From: Myxosarcina sp. GI1
GTDB taxonomy: Bacteria > Cyanobacteriota > Cyanobacteriia > Cyanobacteriales > Xenococcaceae
Assembly (NCBI RefSeq): GCF_000756305.1
Contig: NZ_JRFE01000015.1
Location: 68,238-132,237, forward strand
Direction of reading: 5' to 3'
Length of the DNA stretch: 64,000 nt
Each line of letters begins with the position of its first letter. Position 1 is the stretch's first letter. This document shows, piece after piece, positions 61,698 through 64,000 of this stretch. Below the pieces are notes generated by a model that searched no databases, was not told the origin of the DNA, and saw only the letters and a list, made by a program, of their open reading frames with translations. Position numbers and translations under genes: made by a program.

Positions 61698-63389
61698 TCA
61701 ACTTATAGCGGTAGGCATTATTGTGGCTACTCTTTCGATAGAGAAGTCGCGAAAAGTGCTAAAAGCCAATTCAAAAATACTTTGTGGTTTAATTTCATCT
61801 TGAATTAAACTCCACAGACGCTTAACCTCGTCAGTATGAATGCGTTCGTCCTCTGTTATTGCTAGCAATAGCTGTTCGCGTAAATATTTTCCTTCTTCTG
61901 AAAGCAAATATTGCAAACCCAATCTAGCCGTAGGCAAAAGCTCGAAATTATTATCGGAACGAGCGATCGCAATCATATTTTCCAATCTTTCCCACTGAAA
62001 CTTACCGTCTCTAATTAGTACATCGAGCAAACGTCTTCTTAGCTGGGGAGATTCTCCAGTTAATAAACGCTGAGATACGTAGGGATAAGAAACTTCAATA
62101 ATTTTGAAGTTGGGATTGAGGCTGAGTGCCAAACCTTCTTGAGTAATTAAAGAACGAATGATCAAAGCAAATTTGGCAGGTACTCGAAAAGGATATTCAT
62201 ACATCAACTCGGAAAATTCGTCGGTGATAGTTTTAAAGTTGAAGCTGCTAACGCTTTCACCTATCGCTCGTCCTAGCACCTGTTCTAAAGCAGGAATAAT
62301 TGGCTCGATGTCTACATTAGGGCTTAGAAAGCCTAATCGAACAAAATCTTTAGCTAAAGCCTGATAGTCGCGGTTGATTAGCTGCACTACCGCCGAAGCA
62401 ATGGTTTCTTTCATCCATTCTTCAAGCTGATCCATCATGCCGAAGTCGATATATGCCATGCGACCATCGAGTGTAGCAAATAAATTTCCTGGATGGGGAT
62501 CGGCATGAAAAAACCCGTATTCTAATAGTTGACGCAGACCAGAAGTTACGCCAATCTCAATTAGATTATCAAGATCCAAACCAGCAGCTTCGATGCGCTC
62601 GATATCGGTAAGCTTGATACCGTTAATCCACTCTAGAGTTAAAACTCGACTGCTACTATACTGTCTGTAAATAAAAGGAACTTTTACTTGAGGATCGCCA
62701 TCAAAATTAAGAGCAAATTTTTCCGCATTTTTAGCTTCGTTTACATAGTCAATTTCTTCAAATAGTTTGGTTCCAAACTCATCTACTATTAAAGTCAAAT
62801 CATGACCAAGATTTAGAGGCAGCCATGGTGCCAGCCAACTCGCTCCCCAACGCATTAAATATAGATCGAGGCTCAATAAAGGTCTTAAATTTGGACGCTG
62901 AACCTTGATCGCTACTTCCTCACCACTGTACAAAATACCCCGATATACCTGACCCAAACTAGCAGCAGCTATTGGATTTGCCGAAATTTCACGATAGATA
63001 TCTCGAATTTTATGCCCAAGTTCGGATTCGATAATTTTAAATGCAGTTTGATTATCAAAAGGAGGCAATCGATCTTGAAGCTCGATTAACTCGTTAAGAA
63101 AGTCGCGGCGAATTAAATCTGGTCTGGTAGATAAAGCCTGCCCTACTTTAATAAATGTCGGACCGAGTTTGGTTAAAATTTTGCGTATTTCTGTGGCGCG
63201 CTTTGGTCTATTTATTTCCGTTTTACCAAACCATCTGTCTAGCAAAATACGAATTATAAAACCACCGAATAACCAGACGATCGAAAATGCTCGTCCAATA
63301 ACTTGCCAAGGTCGATAGCGGTAATAAGACGAAATTGCTTTAGCATCGTAACGTAAAGACTGTGGTGCATCGATCGCTTTTTCGTCCAT
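61698..63389 (-). CDS. ABC1/UbiB-family kinase-like protein
   Basis: A 563-residue atypical kinase of the ABC1 (AarF/UbiB) family. The family's extended N-terminal motif is KVGQALSTRPDLIRRDFLNE (about 103-122), followed by the ATP-loop AAASLGQVYRG and the lysine in VAIKVQRP (about 175), then EEIDYVNEAKNAEKFA and the catalytic loop HADPHPGNLFATLDG (about 310). Cyanobacterial members are linked to quinone or lipid metabolism and stress. C-terminal hydrophobic segments may associate it with membranes. Start ATG, single gene. Confidence 0.93.
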   Translation of the reverse strand: MDEKAIDAPQSLRYDAKAISSYYRYRPWQVIGRAFSIVWLFGGFIIRILLDRWFGKTEINRPKRATEIRKILTKLGPTFIKVGQALSTRPDLIRRDFLNELIELQDRLPPFDNQTAFKIIESELGHKIRDIYREISANPIAAASLGQVYRGILYSGEEVAIKVQRPNLRPLLSLDLYLMRWGASWLAPWLPLNLGHDLTLIVDEFGTKLFEEIDYVNEAKNAEKFALNFDGDPQVKVPFIYRQYSSSRVLTLEWINGIKLTDIERIEAAGLDLDNLIEIGVTSGLRQLLEYGFFHADPHPGNLFATLDGRMAYIDFGMMDQLEEWMKETIASAVVQLINRDYQALAKDFVRLGFLSPNVDIEPIIPALEQVLGRAIGESVSSFNFKTITDEFSELMYEYPFRVPAKFALIIRSLITQEGLALSLNPNFKIIEVSYPYVSQRLLTGESPQLRRRLLDVLIRDGKFQWERLENMIAIARSDNNFELLPTARLGLQYLLSEEGKYLREQLLLAITEDERIHTDEVKRLWSLIQDEIKPQSIFELAFSTFRDFSIERVATIMPTAIS

Positions 63390-63652
63390 TATTCTCTTCG
63401 TTGCTATACCTATAAAATTAAATTATCGCTTAATATTAATTTTAGTATACAATTTTACATCTTACTTTACTTATAACTATTTTCAATCGATTGAATGAGT
63501 GCATATAAAATATATGACTTACGCAATCAATCCAAAAATCAGGGATTTTAGGCTTTAGGGAACGGGGAACGCTCGCCAAGACGAGAAATTACAGCTACGT
63601 TATAGCGGTAGGTGCGTAAATTCTGAAAATATCTGTAGTACAGCCGCTTATT

Positions 63653-64000
63653 TTAGCTATGAATTAAGTTTTTAATCGCGCCTTTTTGAACTTCAATGCT
63701 TTGCGCTAGCTTAAACTGAACTAAAGCTCGATTTAGATTTTGTTCTGGATATTTGACCTGAAAGTAAATATTACCTGCTAAATAGTCGGTGAAAAATCTC
63801 AGTCCCAATTCAAATGCTAGTAACCGAATTGCTTCGTAAAGATATCGATAATCATTGGATGTTAAAAATTTAGCTACCGATAAATATCCTTGTAAAATCG
63901 AGCGTGCGAGATCGAGATCGAAATATACATTTTGCCAGTTTGAAGTTTCTTCTCCCAATAGATTACAAGCCGATCGCAGACAGTCACCAATGTCATAATG
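63653..64000 (-). CDS. Phosphotransferase-family protein, C-terminal part (runs off the window)
   Basis: The reading frame continues without a stop from 63653 to the right edge: the edge codons read HYDIGDCLRSACNLLGEETS, then FDLDLARSILQGYLSVAKF, LAFELGLRFFTDYLAGNIYF and LVQFKLAQSIE. This is the C-terminal region of the aminoglycoside phosphotransferase-like (HSK2/APH-fold) family in cyanobacteria; the aspartate in YDIGD is the usual post-catalytic acidic residue. The apparent TTG start at 63958 is only internal. Substrate unknown, as the N-terminal domain lies outside the window. Confidence 0.8.
   Translation of the reverse strand, partial: HYDIGDCLRSACNLLGEETSNWQNVYFDLDLARSILQGYLSVAKFLTSNDYRYLYEAIRLLAFELGLRFFTDYLAGNIYFQVKYPEQNLNRALVQFKLAQSIEVQKGAIKNLIHS

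Overview
This window is chromosomal DNA of a cyanobacterium. The evidence is a photosystem I gene (psaE), two NDH-1 proton-pumping subunits of the NdhF type plus an ndhF3-ndhD3-cupA CO2-uptake operon, a carotenoid oxygenase, a group 3 sigma factor of the SigF type, a CobJ-CbiG fusion, a Nit1C/Sll0783-type nitrogen-starvation cluster, and very frequent GCGATCGC (HIP1) octamers in both genes and spacers. The DNA is AT-rich, the tRNA gene does not encode CCA, and many starts are TTG or GTG. A baeocystous or unicellular coccoid lineage (Pleurocapsales/Chroococcidiopsis-like) is a guess from gene style; genus cannot be fixed from the sequence alone.

Layout. 0.4-5.1 kb: cobalamin biosynthesis fusion, AI-2E-type permease, a degenerate metallo-beta-lactamase-fold protein and a methyltransferase. 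5.4-9.1 kb: RTX-repeat protein, ndhF1 with a clear intrinsic terminator, a DCC-family thiol protein. 9.3-10.9 kb: a small defence/addiction islet with a DUF2281-type antitoxin-like gene lacking its toxin, an orphan SUKH (SMI1/KNR4) protein, and a complete DUF433/DUF5615 toxin-antitoxin pair. 11-16.3 kb: gltX, an NTF2-like protein, peroxiredoxin plus DUF2358, alpha-hydroxy-acid oxidase, and a split (two half-gene) manganese exporter. 16.4-22.5 kb: a gene graveyard holding a GGDEF remnant, a 5'-truncated and internally deleted haemagglutinin fragment, one intact TpsA-type haemagglutinin with no TpsB partner, and a TPR-CHAT gene broken by one frameshift and one nonsense codon. 22.5-26.2 kb: carotenoid oxygenase, gamma-glutamylcyclotransferase, exonuclease III and an unknown membrane protein. 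26.6-31.3 kb: Nit1C cluster (flavoprotein, Sll0783-like protein, Nit6803-type nitrilase, radical SAM protein, GNAT), without the AIR-synthase-like member. 31.5-36.9 kb: a cytosolic fasciclin protein (CupS candidate) convergent with the ndhF3-ndhD3-cupA operon. 37-49.6 kb: Rho-binding-antiterminator-like protein, RTX remnant, tRNA-CAT, map, prmA, GH15 glucoamylase, psaE with an unusual tail, GNAT, mltG, DUF3727 protein, GT39-like enzyme, murD, msrA. 49.8-64 kb: two-component system, palindromic repeat element, PilP-like lipoprotein candidate, sigF, folP, cupin, gpmI, secG, metalloprotease, mnmE, DUF2062 protein, an NRPI-repeat protein, ABC1 kinase and a truncated phosphotransferase-family gene running off the right edge.

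How it fits together. Most of the window is ordinary housekeeping DNA with short operons. Two modules act as units: the inducible NDH-1MS CO2-hydrating complex (NdhF3, NdhD3, CupA and possibly the convergent fasciclin protein as CupS), and the Nit1C nitrogen-starvation/nitrile cluster. Accessory and decaying DNA is concentrated at 9.3-10.9, 16.4-22.5 and 37.6-37.9 kb. Short heptad repeats (CTACTTG/CTACTCG) and palindromic elements recur, in three cases placed so that they supply the stop codon of a gene.
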